From Phragmites australis (taxonomy: Eukaryota; Streptophyta; Magnoliopsida; Poales; Poaceae): 64,000 bases of DNA. The notes beneath the pieces were generated by a model. It had not been told where the DNA came from. It did no database searches and worked only from the letters and a program-made list of their open reading frames with translations. How positions within the stretch are numbered: the first letter of the stretch is position 1; every line of letters begins with the position of its first letter. A program made the position numbers and the translations under genes. Shown in pieces: positions 23,674 through 34,664 of the stretch. The stretch lies in assembly GCF_958298935.1 (NCBI RefSeq), contig NC_084924.1:19441819-19505818 (forward strand). The letters are read 5' to 3'.

Positions 23674-25327
23674 TGAAAGGATCGAATGGCCCAAGAGGGG
23701 GGGTGAATTAGGTGCTAATTAAAACTTCTACCGCTTTCTAAAACAAATAACAACCTTAGCCTATATAAAAGTGAATGCAACTACGTGATTTAAACTAGGA
23801 CAAGGCAACTAAACAAACAAAATAACTAAGAGAGAGAACGGTAAAGAAAGACTTGCAAGAACAAAGATACTCAAAGCAAAATGCGGGCATGTAAATAGTT
23901 GGAGAAGAGAACACCAATTTTTTTCCGAGGTTTCGAGAAGTTGGCACTTCCCCCTAGTCCTCGTTGGAGCATCCACCAAGGATGTAGCTCCCCCTTGAGT
24001 CACCAAGACTCAAGTGCTCCCTCTTGATTGCCCCTTCTCCATCTCTGGATTGGCGGGCATCAAACCAAGTAGTCATCTCTTCCCGAGGCTCCCACAAGTC
24101 CTCCAAGAGCTCACCGAGAACACCTCCGATCACCAAGACCGTCTAGGTGTTGCCAACCACCAAGAGTAACAAGCTTCAAGCTTCACTTGACAAAGACCAA
24201 GCCTAGACAACAGCTAGATGCACACTTGTTACTCTCCAAGCACTAAAGATGTCCTTAATCTTCAACTAAGAACTTGGAATTAACACAAGTGCTCTCTCTT
24301 GCTTCTAAATGACAAACCAAGTGTATGAGCTACTACAGGGTCGCAAGAGCCACTTATGAGTCCAAATGAGTGGGTATTTATAGGCTAAGGATCAAGAATT
24401 AGTCGTTGCCTAACAACCCAGAATTTTTCTTAACGCCGGAAGGTCCGGTGTGAATAACTCTCTCCACATCGGAATATCCGGTGCTAATACCCCTGACAGA
24501 ATAGCCGTTAACTGTTCCATTAGCCGTTAAAGCTCTGACGTTTCATCTGGCCTAACGCCGGATCATCCGGCGCATTGAAACTGGCCAGCAACCTTTCTGT
24601 ATAAAATCATCCCGCGTTTACTCTTCAGTACGCCGGACCATCCGGCGTGTAGAATCAAGCCGATACTGCACTGCAAAGATTGCTCCGGCGATCTCACCAC
24701 TCGAACGCCGGACCATCCGGCGTGGACTTCAACAATTTTTCAACTCAGAACTCTTAGGAAATTGCTCCGGTGCTGACAACAATTTTGGCGTCGGACCATC
24801 CTGGATAAGCTAGAGAATTTTGCTGACCTCGACCAAAGTAAACTCCGGTGAGTACACTCTTCATACAGAGGATCATCCGGTGTGTTGAATATTCGCTGAA
24901 TTCATCCAATTCAAACAATCTTGAGTTCTAACTTCTTGGACACTCAACCAAAAGATTGTATGAGCTACCTAGCTCTAGAGATTCACAAGTGTGCATCAAC
25001 TATGTCTAGACTCACCTAGGTCAAGCTACAACTCTTAACCCCCCTTTATAGTACTGTCAAAAGACTAAAAAGAAATAGAACATATACTACTCTAAGTGTC
25101 CTTCATCTCCTTGTGACACTTAGAACTAGAAGATCTTTAATCTTCATGCACATGTCCTTTGATCGTCCATATAAGCGCTTAAAGGGCCAAGAGTATCAAA
25201 GCATCATTGTGAACTAAGTTTTTTCTTTTTCTTTGATACCGTTCAAAGCACATATGTTAGTCACAATGATACGGTTATCATTAATCACCAAAACTCTTAC
25301 CACTTACCTAGGGGCCTAGATGCTACA
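23674..25327 (-). repeat. 5' LTR of the Copia element
   Basis: 1,654 bp, promoter-side LTR in the minus orientation. It is better preserved than the 3' LTR in its palindromes: intact cgccggaccatccggcg occurs at 24631 and 24706, and cgccggatcatccggcg at 24556. The copy at 13212 in the other LTR has decayed by C-to-T type changes. Confidence 0.95.
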
Positions 25328-25430
25328 GGAGGGAAGCTCGAATTAAGCTTCCCTTCCGAGCTAGGTTGCGATCGTACATTTGCATCCTCTTGGCCGGGCT
25401 AGAATAGTACATGCAAGCAACCAAATATAT
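25328..25430. mobile_element. Right part of the split MITE-like element
   Basis: This continues the element interrupted at 12171. It begins with the Copia target duplication ggagg and ends with gcaagcaaccaaat, the inverted counterpart of the left start attggttgc. Removing the Copia element would restore a MITE of about 400 bp, similar in length to the relative at 52498-52923. Confidence 0.6.
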
Positions 25431-26906
25431 TTCTCTTTGAGATTATATACATCCATCAGACCAGGTTGCTCCTGTGCAGACAACCCATCACACCCTTAGT
25501 GAATCGATAGGCACAACTAAGAAAGAAGGGAAAGGATTGGGATTATGGGAAGGAAAGAGTCTGATATTGTACTATACTATTTATTTTCTATTTACTCTGG
25601 TTAAAATCGAAACTTTGATATTCATTAAAATGTCTTTAAAAAATTACAGAAATAATAAAAGCATTTGACCTTGCAAGAACATATGATTAATTTTTAAATG
25701 CTTTAAAATTCGATAAATCACAATGGAATCCTCAAACATCCAGGACATGGTCTAAAATTTTGATAACAATATATGAACCTCAATTTACTTTTTAATTTAA
25801 CAATTAGATTTTGTGGTTTGAATTTTTCCATTTTATTTTAATTTTAATTTGATGTAATTCACTGAATACATCAATATTAGTTTGTTACTCAAACCTAGTA
25901 ATTATTTTGGTACAACCCTCAAATACTGGAGTGGTGGTGGAACATGATGTTAAATTTGCACAGTACTAGCATTTACCATTTCAGCAGTAATTGCTTTAGG
26001 TTTATAATGAATTATGAAATTGATATTAAAATTTATTGACGATTAGTAAATCGAATGACAAATACTTATATGATTGAGTAGGGATATTTGTTGGCCACAG
26101 AAGCATATCGAAGATAGAGACACTGATTTTTATATAGGTTCATGTCTTTGTTAAGACAACAGTCCTACATCATGTCTTGCTTAAGGTTCTAGGTGGATTT
26201 CTCTATGTTCTAGGTCCTAAAAAGCTCTAGCTGGATGATTCTAATCTATGTCGTGGATTTTCAATAGTTGTCTATGATTCCTACCCAACTAGGCTTGCTC
26301 TAGGGTTTCACAACTGCAAAGCTCTTGAAAGCCCAAGTTAGCTTACAATATCTTTGAGTGTTGTTGGTTATAGAAAAACGTGCACTGGACGTACCCCTTC
26401 CCCTCCATTGATAGTTAGGGTGAGGTCATTGTATCCTACTCGGACTCTTCCGAGCATATCCTTCCCGAATTATGGTTCTCCTAGATTTTTAGGGAAACCT
26501 TGCCAAATATGGGGATAATTTTCTTGTTAGATACAATTATGTACCTGATACTCGTGCACATACATTAATTACTCCATGACAGTTGCAAACTATACAGGAA
26601 CGAGTGGACATGTGCGCCTTAGATACTCTTTATAGATATGCCATATTTATGATAATATATAGTAAATAATTATATATCATCGTCAAAATTCAAACAAAGC
26701 ATTCGAAATTTTTGAAAAAGCTCCAAGAACTAATTATTAACTTTAGAAACTCACAACAAGGATATGTAACATGCATCCTGCTTTGCAATCCTAGATTTGA
26801 AAAGTTACTGGAAGTAACATAAAATTTCAATACGAACATAACATCCATTGATATACCATGAAAAGAAGATAACGTATGATATTTGGCAATGAATATTCTC
26901 TAAAGA
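25431..26906. other. AT-rich unclassified DNA with a possible LTR relic
   Basis: No coding signal. The section 26090-26560 (ttggccacagaagcatatcg ... tttttatataggttc) has the style of a reversed grass LTR, but no partner copy is present. The rest is AT-rich without recognisable structure. Confidence 0.3.
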
Positions 26907-27006
26907 CCTATTTGGATAGAGGAAATTTGATCCAAATACATAGAAAATAGTATAAGCTTGAATTAAATCCTAAAAAATTTCATGCAACCCTCTTTATCCA
27001 AACAGG
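26907..27006. mobile_element. Small MITE with inverted ends, 100 bp
   Basis: The left end cctatttggatagagg and the inverted right end cctgtttggataaagagg form imperfect terminal repeats around an AT-rich core. There is no coding capacity. The target duplication is not evident, so the superfamily is open. Confidence 0.6.
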
Positions 27007-27201
27007 CATCACTTTACACCGGTTTGCCTGAGTCGACTATCAGTTGACACGAGGGATTATGGCTCGGGGATGAGTATCGAGGTCATGAACAATTGATACG
27101 AATTGACAAGTTGGATTTGGGGTCGAGGAAGTGTGCAGAGGTCGATAGAGGTCGACCGAGTGTTTTGGCGTGCGACACTTGTGAGACAAATGGCCCTTGC
27201 A

Positions 27202-28947
27202 TCAGCACCTGTTGCAGAATTGGTTTGGGTATTTGCTCCTCTCGCACGGTTCACTGGCCTGGGGTTTTCCTTTGCCGAGGTTCTTGTTTCTGCTGTTGTT
27301 TCCCTGCAGGCCTCTTCCCGCTGCAAGTTCACCGCGCGTCGGACCGCCTCTCCCTGGTCCACGCTTGTTGTTGAGCCTCTGATCAGCGGCCTGTGCTTGA
27401 AGCACATTCTGGGAGACCGTCGGGCGGCCGCCATGATTTCTCGAGAACGATTGCTTCTGTTTCTTTGCTATAGCGACGTGCTGCTGCTGGAGAACATGGT
27501 TGCGGGCGTTCCGGGCCATGGACAGGAAAGGGTTAACTCTTTCGGCGTTCGGGCCGCTACCTGGCCCAAGATTCGGCGCTTCGCGCGTGCCACACGTCAC
27601 GGTGGGCAACTCTTGCCGCACGCCGGCGCTCTTGCACGCGGCATCCACCTGGATTGTGGTGCCCGCGCTTCCACTGACCTCCCCGAGGCCATTGCCGTTG
27701 CCCAGAGGAGCAAGACTCGCCATGTTGGTCTCCTGAGCCTTGACTTGCAACGGACATGGCTTCTTGGCCGCTGCTGGCGCGTCCTCTTTTTTGACCTCCT
27801 GTATCTGCTGCTCGGCCTCCACGACCTGCATCTCCACGCCGGCGGTCTCTTCGCTGGGCTCCAGTTTCGGAGCCTTGGTCAGCAAAAGGCAAGTGGCGTT
27901 CGGAGCGCGAACCGCCGGGAGGTCCGGGACAAGGTTACCGGCATTCGAGGCGTGGGGCGTCGCAGTGAGGAACCCTTGCTGAAAGCCCGCGACCTTGCAG
28001 ATGGGAGCCATCTGCAATGTCACGTCCTTGCTCGCATGGCCATTGCCGACGCCGCCACCAGGAGGAGACGGACTCACCTTGGCCTCGCCACCATTGTGAG
28101 AAGGGTTTTTGGCCGCCGCCAAGTCTTCTTCGATCTCTCGTATCCCCTTGACAGCCTCCTGCATCTGCATCTCCCTGACGACCGCTTCCGTCTTCCTCCT
28201 CGGCACCTTTCGTTTCTTGCCCTTCTCGACGTCGCCGACAGTGACAGCCGGTTCGGGACGGGGCGGACGACGCCGTAGGCTTGAGTTCGAGGCGCCAGCC
28301 GTCACAAGATTAGTAGCGTTCGAGACGTGGTGCGTCGTGGCGGCGAGCGGTTCCACAACGCTGGCTATGTTGCAGATGGGATCCACCTGCACTGTCACAA
28401 CCGTGCTCGCGCGCGCCTCCAAAAGGCAACCGCTGCCGCCTAGGGGAGGCTTACTCACGTTATTGCCCTCGCCACCCTTGTCCAGCATCAGAGACGCCAT
28501 GTTGGCCGCGGACACCGCGTCCTCTTCGACCTGAATCTGCACCTCCACGCCAGACGCCTTCCTTTTCTTTCCTTTCTCGTGGTCGCCAACGGTGGCGGCC
28601 GGCGCAGGGACGACGGCGGGAGCGGGAGCAGGGGCGGGGCGGGGCGCCTGGAGTGCCCGGAGCTGGCGGAAGCGAAGGGTGACGGAGTACTGGAGGGAGG
28701 AGATGTACGTGTCGAGGTCCTCCCAGCGGAAGGGGAGGGGCGCAGGGGAGCTGGCGGCCAGGCGCTCGAAGGTCTCCCGGAGGTGGCGCTTCTTGGCAGG
28801 GAGCGTGGCGGCGACCGCATCCAGCTCCGACATCGTCATCAGCGCCGGCGGCCGGTCGAGGTCGGGAAGGGCCAGCAGATGGGGAGGAGGGGATTGGGGC
28901 ACTGGAGCCGCGGCGGCGGGGGCGGCGCCGCCATATCGTGACTGCAT
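27202..28947 (-). CDS. FRIGIDA-like N-terminus protein with internal repeats (host gene candidate)
   Basis: This is the only long, uninterrupted, GC-rich ORF outside transposons: 581 codons from the ATG at 28947. The frame opens upstream only through a GTG, and a TATA box 37-42 bases upstream favours this ATG. Residues 37-100 (MTMSELDAVAATLPAKK, PLPFRWEDLDTYISSLQ, LRFRQLRALQ) resemble the N-terminal region of FRIGIDA-like (FRL) proteins, but the helical FRIGIDA core expected next is absent. Instead there are about three degenerate repeats of 117-124 residues: GDHEKGKKRK (121-130) and GDVEKGKKRK (238-247); VDPICNIAS, MAPICKVAG, VDAACKSAG; HHVSNATNLV, HASNAGNLV. Basic clusters suggest nuclear location. 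The C-terminus is RG-rich and ends QFCNRC beside a possible splice donor, so further exons are possible. Function unproven; it could be a truncated or domesticated copy. Confidence 0.6.
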   Translation of the reverse strand: MQSRYGGAAPAAAAPVPQSPPPHLLALPDLDRPPALMTMSELDAVAATLPAKKRHLRETFERLAASSPAPLPFRWEDLDTYISSLQYSVTLRFRQLRALQAPRPAPAPAPAVVPAPAATVGDHEKGKKRKASGVEVQIQVEEDAVSAANMASLMLDKGGEGNNVSKPPLGGSGCLLEARASTVVTVQVDPICNIASVVEPLAATTHHVSNATNLVTAGASNSSLRRRPPRPEPAVTVGDVEKGKKRKVPRRKTEAVVREMQMQEAVKGIREIEEDLAAAKNPSHNGGEAKVSPSPPGGGVGNGHASKDVTLQMAPICKVAGFQQGFLTATPHASNAGNLVPDLPAVRAPNATCLLLTKAPKLEPSEETAGVEMQVVEAEQQIQEVKKEDAPAAAKKPCPLQVKAQETNMASLAPLGNGNGLGEVSGSAGTTIQVDAACKSAGVRQELPTVTCGTREAPNLGPGSGPNAERVNPFLSMARNARNHVLQQQHVAIAKKQKQSFSRNHGGRPTVSQNVLQAQAADQRLNNKRGPGRGGPTRGELAAGRGLQGNNSRNKNLGKGKPQASEPCERSKYPNQFCNRC

Positions 28948-28983
28948 CGCGATCTGCTTGGAGACGGGCACCGATGCCTTCGT

Positions 28984-28989
28984 TTTATA
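28984..28989 (-). promoter_or_regulatory. TATA box of the FRL-like gene
   Basis: The minus strand reads ctataaaacg. A start about 30 bases downstream would fall near 28957, just ahead of the ATG at 28947 and after the upstream GTG, which supports the shorter protein. Confidence 0.55.
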
Positions 28990-28991
28990 GA

Positions 28992-30740
28992 TCGCGGCCG
29001 AGAAGGCCTCAGAGCCAACGAAAAATTTATCGATAATAAAAATTTATCAAAGGTAAACGATAAATAGGATTTTCGGATTTATCAGAATTCTATTACTGAT
29101 AGATAAAAAATTTCAGACAAAATTTAAAAAAAAATAGTGAGTTTATCTAGAAAATCACATAGATTGTATCCAAATCATTTGACAAAAAAACACATAAATA
29201 AATTAGGATTAGAGTGGTGGTCTGGCGCCTGTGGCCTGCGGGCTGACATTTTGTTGCTCACATGTTGGATCCAGAAATTAAAAGACATCAAATTCAAAAA
29301 TTACTGAAATTTTTGGTCGATAAGTAAATTCCCACCGATAAACAGGATTATCGGATTTATCGATTTTTTTTTTCCGATAATTTTTTCACAGTTCAGAGCT
29401 CGATTTGCGTGATTTGGAACGGTTGGGTTGGGCCTTAATTCGATACAGAGCCTTGGCGTCGTACACTTTGGATTAGCGTTGAGAGCATTCGATTAGCTCG
29501 GTTATGAAGTTAAGATCCAAAAGTTCGTTTAATTAGGCTCCAGCTGAAACGTATACGCTTCATTATTACGAATATGGATAGTTGCAACTTTTGTAGGAAT
29601 TTTGCGTTTTTCCTAGGTTCCAAATTAAAGGACCTATGGAGTTGCAACGAGGTTTTGTAACCAAAATTTCTGGTGAAACTAAATATGGATAGTTCGAAGG
29701 ACTTGTTGCACCTTGTATTTCAAAATACCAATTAAATTGTTCGTATTATAGGAAAATTGTTCATCAAGAAAAAAAGTTGTTTTTTTTTAAAATGTGTTCT
29801 TTCACGGCTGGAACACGTCTGACCACAAGAAAATGCATCTTTCACCTTTTATGATTTCAAAATATAATTGAATTGTGCTCTTCACGCCATACCATTATCT
29901 TTACCACAGTAACACAGTGATCGCAACACTGTGAACTATACTCATAGTTGTAAGTGTAATAACCATTAATTTTTTGTTATTATATTAGATGAGTTGGGGT
30001 ATTTATAGACACACCTCAACCACTCTTATCGTCATTATATTTTTATTCCTTATCTACAGGAATATTCCATCTGATACTAGTGATTATCCTAGAATATTCC
30101 TAAAATATTACGGTCATTAGCTACCTACGTTGCCCTATGCAACCAAGTCCCAACACATGTCCTAGACGGACTTGCGTTGAACTCTCCATTGCGGCTACCG
30201 GCGATTTCCCTCTAGCCATTTTCTGAACACAAGGTACCATTCCCCCAACAGTGACCTTTCGTGGTTTTGGTCTTGACTTTGAGGGTCGAAACCGAGAATA
30301 TTTAGACAGTGGGGTGGCACCCTTCTCTCACCCCCTCCCCCCCCCCCCCCCCTAGTCGGCCAACCGAAGTCAATTCCTAAAAATGGCAAAGTTAACTTGT
30401 GTCAGAAGAAAAGACACACACAATATAGCCCTCCGCTATCATGCAGAGAAAACAAAATACATCATGCACATGATAACATTAGATATTCGGTTACGGATTA
30501 AAAGTTTTCAAAATATACCCTCCTATGGCCTATACAAAATATCTATGCATTGTGCAAATGATAATCTTATAATTCTCTCGCGAGGCACCCTGCTTCAGAC
30601 TTGGCACGAACCAAGTGCCTGGTGCCCACTGATGTGCTATGGGGACAGCCTGAATGATGGCCATGACATTCACTATGATGTCCCACTGTTATACGTGGTA
30701 CTAGACCCCACCGTGGCCGTTGAGCCAGCTGAGAAAGTGA
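28992..30740. other. Intergenic DNA with short repeats
   Basis: Two diverged direct copies of a 30-bp phrase, cgataaataggattttcgg and cgataaacaggattatcgg, lie at about 29063 and 29337 within an AT-rich patch, perhaps the ends of an old MITE. A run of 16 C occurs at 30337-30352. The section 30383-30740 contains an unrecognised open frame that runs into the CACTA terminus. No gene is supported. Confidence 0.4.
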
Positions 30741-31430
30741 CACTACGTGATAACATCACATTAGTGACGGGTGATAATAGTCATTAGTGACGGTTACGGA
30801 ACCCGTCACTCTTATTGCGTCACTAATGATAAAATATGGGATCCGTCACTAATGACAATCACCAGTGACGGGTCATAATAGAGAGCCATCACCAAACTAC
30901 GTCCCCTGTGACGTGAGCAGGAATGTTGCCCGTCACTGTGGTTGTCATTAGTGATGGGTGTATGTACCACCCGTCACTAATTATCGGTCCCTAGTGACGG
31001 GTAGCTTTCAAACCGATCTCTAAAATTCGATCATTAGTGATGGGTGTTACCTATAAACCGTCACTATTGACCGAGTCATCAGTCACGGTTTCTTACCACC
31101 TGTTATTGGTTACTGAATCAAGTGACGGGCAGATTCCAACCCGTCTCTGGGACTTGGTCATTAGTAATGTGTGATAACAACAACCCGTCACTAGTGACTA
31201 AGTCATTAGTGATGGGTGTATTTACCACCCGTTACTAATGACCGAGTCTCAGAGACGGGTAGCTACAACCCATCACTGGTGTTATTGGTAATTAGTGATG
31301 GGTATATTTTCAACCCATCTCTAATGACTGAGTTCCAAAGACGTGTTGGAAAGCTACCCATCATTGGTGACTTGGTCATCAGTGACGGGTGAATTTATCA
31401 CCCGTCACTAATAGTCTCATTCCCCGAAGG
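30741..31430. repeat. Left terminus and subterminal repeats of CACTA B
   Basis: More than ten copies of tagtgacgggt or its complement lie head-to-head at spacings of 25-50 bases, many with C-to-T changes (gatgggt). The terminus is cactac at 30741-30746. These are the expected TnpA binding sites. Confidence 0.85.
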
Positions 31431-31969
31431 GATTTACCTATTTCCTCGCTGTATTCTAAAGCAATGTTAGGATTTGGTAGCCATCTTCTCCTGCAAATAA
31501 GACACATCTAGACACATACAGATACATTCATATCATAGTCACGAGATATTCAACCACAAATTACATAATCAAAAGTCCTCGAAACATATAATGGCGCAAG
31601 TCTACATCAAGAGCTCGAATTACATAAGTCAAAAGTGCAACCTCAAATTATATAAGTCAAAAGTTCAACCACAAATTACATCAAGATAGTTATAAATTAC
31701 ATAAGTCAAAAGTGCAACCACAAATTACATAAGTCAAAGCCCTGCCTCCCTACAATAGAACTCACCTTTTGAAGAGACCACTTTGGTCATTAAGAACGAG
31801 GTGATCCATGCTCGAATGTTGTAGAGTGCAGAATCCTTGATGTTGCTATTCGGTAAGCTGAATTCCTGCTAAATGAAAGTAGTTATGGAAAAAGTATGCA
31901 ATTAGCATGAGAAAAATCATTTTATCGTCGGATATTTGTAATGAATGAAAGTAGCTATGAAAAGACTAT
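31431..31969 (-). other. 3' flank of the CACTA B C48 gene
   Basis: It starts with a module containing gcaatgttaggatttggtag, which recurs at 36393, 36715 and 41585. The rest is simple sequence with repeated phrases such as caaattacataagtcaaaag (31600-31740). No coding signal. Confidence 0.6.
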
Positions 31970-34664
31970 GTAATTATCTTACATCTGGGGATTTCATATC
32001 CTTTGCTGCCATAAATAGCAGCATGTGACATGCAACATAGAATCCGCAAAAATTGCCTAGTGGTTGTTGGTGACACTGGAGAGGGAAAAACCGTCAGTTT
32101 GAAAGAAAAAAAATATAGTAGTAGAGTATTTGCAAATATGTCTGCTGGCACTTACCGTGAAGACGGTCTTATGTGTCACTGTGTGGGCCTCCTTCGGATC
32201 GTACTTTGGATCACAACACATATAAATGTCAAAAGCCCTACATGCAAAGAGGGATCCATTAGTCAACATTTGGTGTAAGTTTGAAAAGTTCAATATGTAA
32301 TCTAAGTCATGAAGAGCTTACTCGTCGAGGATTTGTTTGACGAAAGTATAGTCACGTTGTCCCCGTTCGCCGTTAGGTCCCGCCACTGGTCTTGATGAAT
32401 CGAGGTACTAGACCAAGTTCCACTTGGGGGGCAATGACCAGTAAGATCCAATGGCCACCCATGCTGTGGGCGGCCATCAGGTAGCCTCTCTTCAAAAAGT
32501 GGCTCATTGCCCTAGCTACATATTCCACAATGAATTCCCTTTGTTGTTCCATTAAAGAAATTGTCAAATTTTAGGGGTCATGGAATCTGAAGGGTTCCTT
32601 CTTCCTTGTTTCTTATATCAAGTGTCTATAGATAAGAAATTAGTTAGATTGGAGAATTTAGTAGTAATAATTAATGAACATCTAATTTGAAAGGGCTTAC
32701 AATGTAAAGCATCGCAATAACCCCACGTCCAGGCCATCAAGGTTGAAGAGGTCATATAAGTCGTTGAAACCCACGAGGAAATAGCCGTCCCCGGTCAAAA
32801 AGTGACAATTTTGGTAATATAAGACAATGGAAACCTTCTTCTCTCTACAACTTTGCAGGTAGTAATTATGCAACTCAACACAAGATTGTCCTGCCCACCG
32901 AAGTGGATCTGCTGACAGCAAGGGCTTCCCAAGCTTGAATTTTGGGTTTTTCTTAGTCCAAGCTTCCCCTATCCAACGCTTCTCAGTGATTGAGTCCTTA
33001 TCAGAGGACTTGGATTTCTTCTGCAGCTACTTCTTGGACCCTGGCCTGGACTTCTTCTTTTTTGGGCTGCCCTCAGGTTGCTTACTTGTAGATGGCGGAG
33101 TGGGTACAAGCTTCTTCTTCTTCTCTAGGCTGCGCTCAGGTTGCTTAACTGTAGATGGCGAAGTGGGCAAAGGTGACACAACTAGTGCATCTCGAGGCTG
33201 AGGTTGGGGTAGGGAACATGAACGTCCAAGCGGATAGCTCCTAGATATCGTGTGCACCATGATGTCCCCCCTCTTCCATTGGATCCTTTGAAGACGAGTT
33301 TGAATCAGTTTTTTGATCTCATCATTGGGGGGAGGGGGGCATGAGCATATATGTGTCCATGGCATTGGCATGTACAAAATCGACGAAGACCACGACATAG
33401 CCAAGATGTATCGGGACTGAATGTAACACCTGGACATTTGGAAGCACCTGGCCTTTGCAACGTCAATATATTAGCCTCCAAGTCTTATGACCAGCGAGCA
33501 TAGTGTGGGCCCATCGAGAAGGTCTATGGTATCAGGCTCCACAAATGGGGAGAAGACAGGTTGTTCAACCTCCCTGCAGACTTGACTACTCATGTGTCCA
33601 ACAATGGGGCTACCACCCATTGGTGCACTACGAATTACGAGTCCCTGTGCCGCAAACCTTTGCATGACGTCTTAATAAGCGATCTCCCTGATTAACTGGG
33701 TCAATGCTTCCACATCTATTAGGACCAACCTTTTTCCTCTTCTTATACATCCCGACGTGTTCAGGGAAACCCAACTTCCAACCCTGGGAACTGGACACGC
33801 CTTGAATGCGACCTGGGTGCTCAGGGTTTCCCAGCGCAATGGAGAGCACATCATGTTCCCTAACCCCGGTGAATGAACCTTCAGAGGAGTAGGTTGCTAT
33901 TTCCTTCACCTTTTGAGTGAGTGTCTCGATTTCGCTAAATTTGAAGGTGATTTCTCCACTATCTGACAACATACCCCTCACGCGCAAATACGATTACGAT
34001 CATCCCGGGAATTGCAACCAAGGATTCTCGTGGCCTTCGTTGGCTAACTTTGCATCCTCCACCTGCCATTTATCCCTTTCCCCATGTACTCGCTTGTGCC
34101 CAGGTTGTGATTCTGCTTGTTCTTTGCCCGAAGTTGCTTCTTTAATGAACTCTACATTTGGAGTTTCTCAGAGCTCTTCAACACCACAAAAGATTCCCAA
34201 TCCTCCCTTTTAATATATGGGTACTTGCAGAAAGGCTCCAACTCTTTTTCCATAATATACTCATTCACAAGCTTGTTCTTGTGGCTTTTCCAAAATTTAG
34301 CGATCATTTTCATAGCAGCCCTACAAGCCTTCGCCTTCATGTTCTCCGGGAACTCCAGAAACGTATTGATACCATCATTGAACAAGGTGTTCTTTTGATC
34401 CACAGTGAGGTCATTGAACTTCTGAAGGGTCAATGGCACCCTCTCCCGAGCATTAAGGACTGCGAGCTTCCACAACATCTGCAGTGCCTTCTTCTCCGTA
34501 GGCATGCCGTCATCATCGATTTCCATGACAATAATCTTTTCAGTCGGCCACTTTGCTTATGCCCTTGCCTTTCATATTGTTGCTCCACTAGGACCTAGTT
34601 GCGCAGACGTCTGACTGGGAGCTTGTGCTTCGTTAGAGGATCCCGATGACTCGTTGTCAGACAT
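31970..34664 (-). pseudogene. TnpA-like plus C48 protease gene relic of CACTA B
   Basis: It starts at the ATG at 34664 (MSDNESSGSSNEAQ) with a stop soon after. The section 34152-34526 is TnpA-like (RERVPLTLQKFNDLTVDQKN, AKFWKSHKNKLVNEYIMEKE). The section 33628-33987 has the En/Spm motif DVLSIALGNPEHPGRIQGV and the GWKLGFPEHVGMYKKRKK segment. The section 33027-33437 is a Pro/Lys-rich linker. The C48 region follows: FNDLYDLFNLDGLDVGLLRC, then GGHWILLVIAPQ with the catalytic His (about 32450), and a Gln...Cys motif QPLGNFCGFYVACHM with the Cys codon at 32046-32048, ending at a gtaag donor. Unlike CACTA A, the visible catalytic His and Cys are kept. Stops and frame changes make the gene non-functional as a whole, although some are probably introns. 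Confidence 0.75.

Larger units (their letters stand above)
12172..25327 (-). mobile_element. Complete Sirevirus-like Ty1/Copia LTR retrotransposon
   Basis: The element is 13,156 bp, transcribed right to left. Both LTRs start tgaaaggatcg and end gatgctaca. The flanking 5-bp target duplication is ggagg (12167-12171 and 25328-25332). A PBS for initiator-Met tRNA adjoins the right LTR, and a PPT adjoins the left LTR. The internal region holds a long gag, a pol with protease, integrase, reverse transcriptase and RNase H in Copia order, and a third ORF after pol. Long size, a gag of about 600 codons, a third ORF and repeated PPT-like motifs point to the Sirevirus lineage. Several nonsense codons and at least two frameshifts make it defective. 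It sits inside a MITE-like element. Confidence 0.95.

Noticed and set aside
28948..28971. Start eight codons further upstream for the FRL-like gene
   Set aside because: The upstream start codon is GTG and lies before the transcription start expected from the TATA box.
27103..28990. Long + strand frames opposite the FRL-like gene
   Set aside because: They are antisense shadows caused by high GC at third positions; the minus-strand product has coherent motifs and a TATA box.
30337..30352. Poly-C run (also near 49485-49499)
   Set aside because: A plain homopolymer, possibly with length error; no functional meaning can be argued.
30383..30787. 134-codon + strand frame
   Set aside because: It runs across the CACTA B terminus at 30741 and has no recognisable motif.
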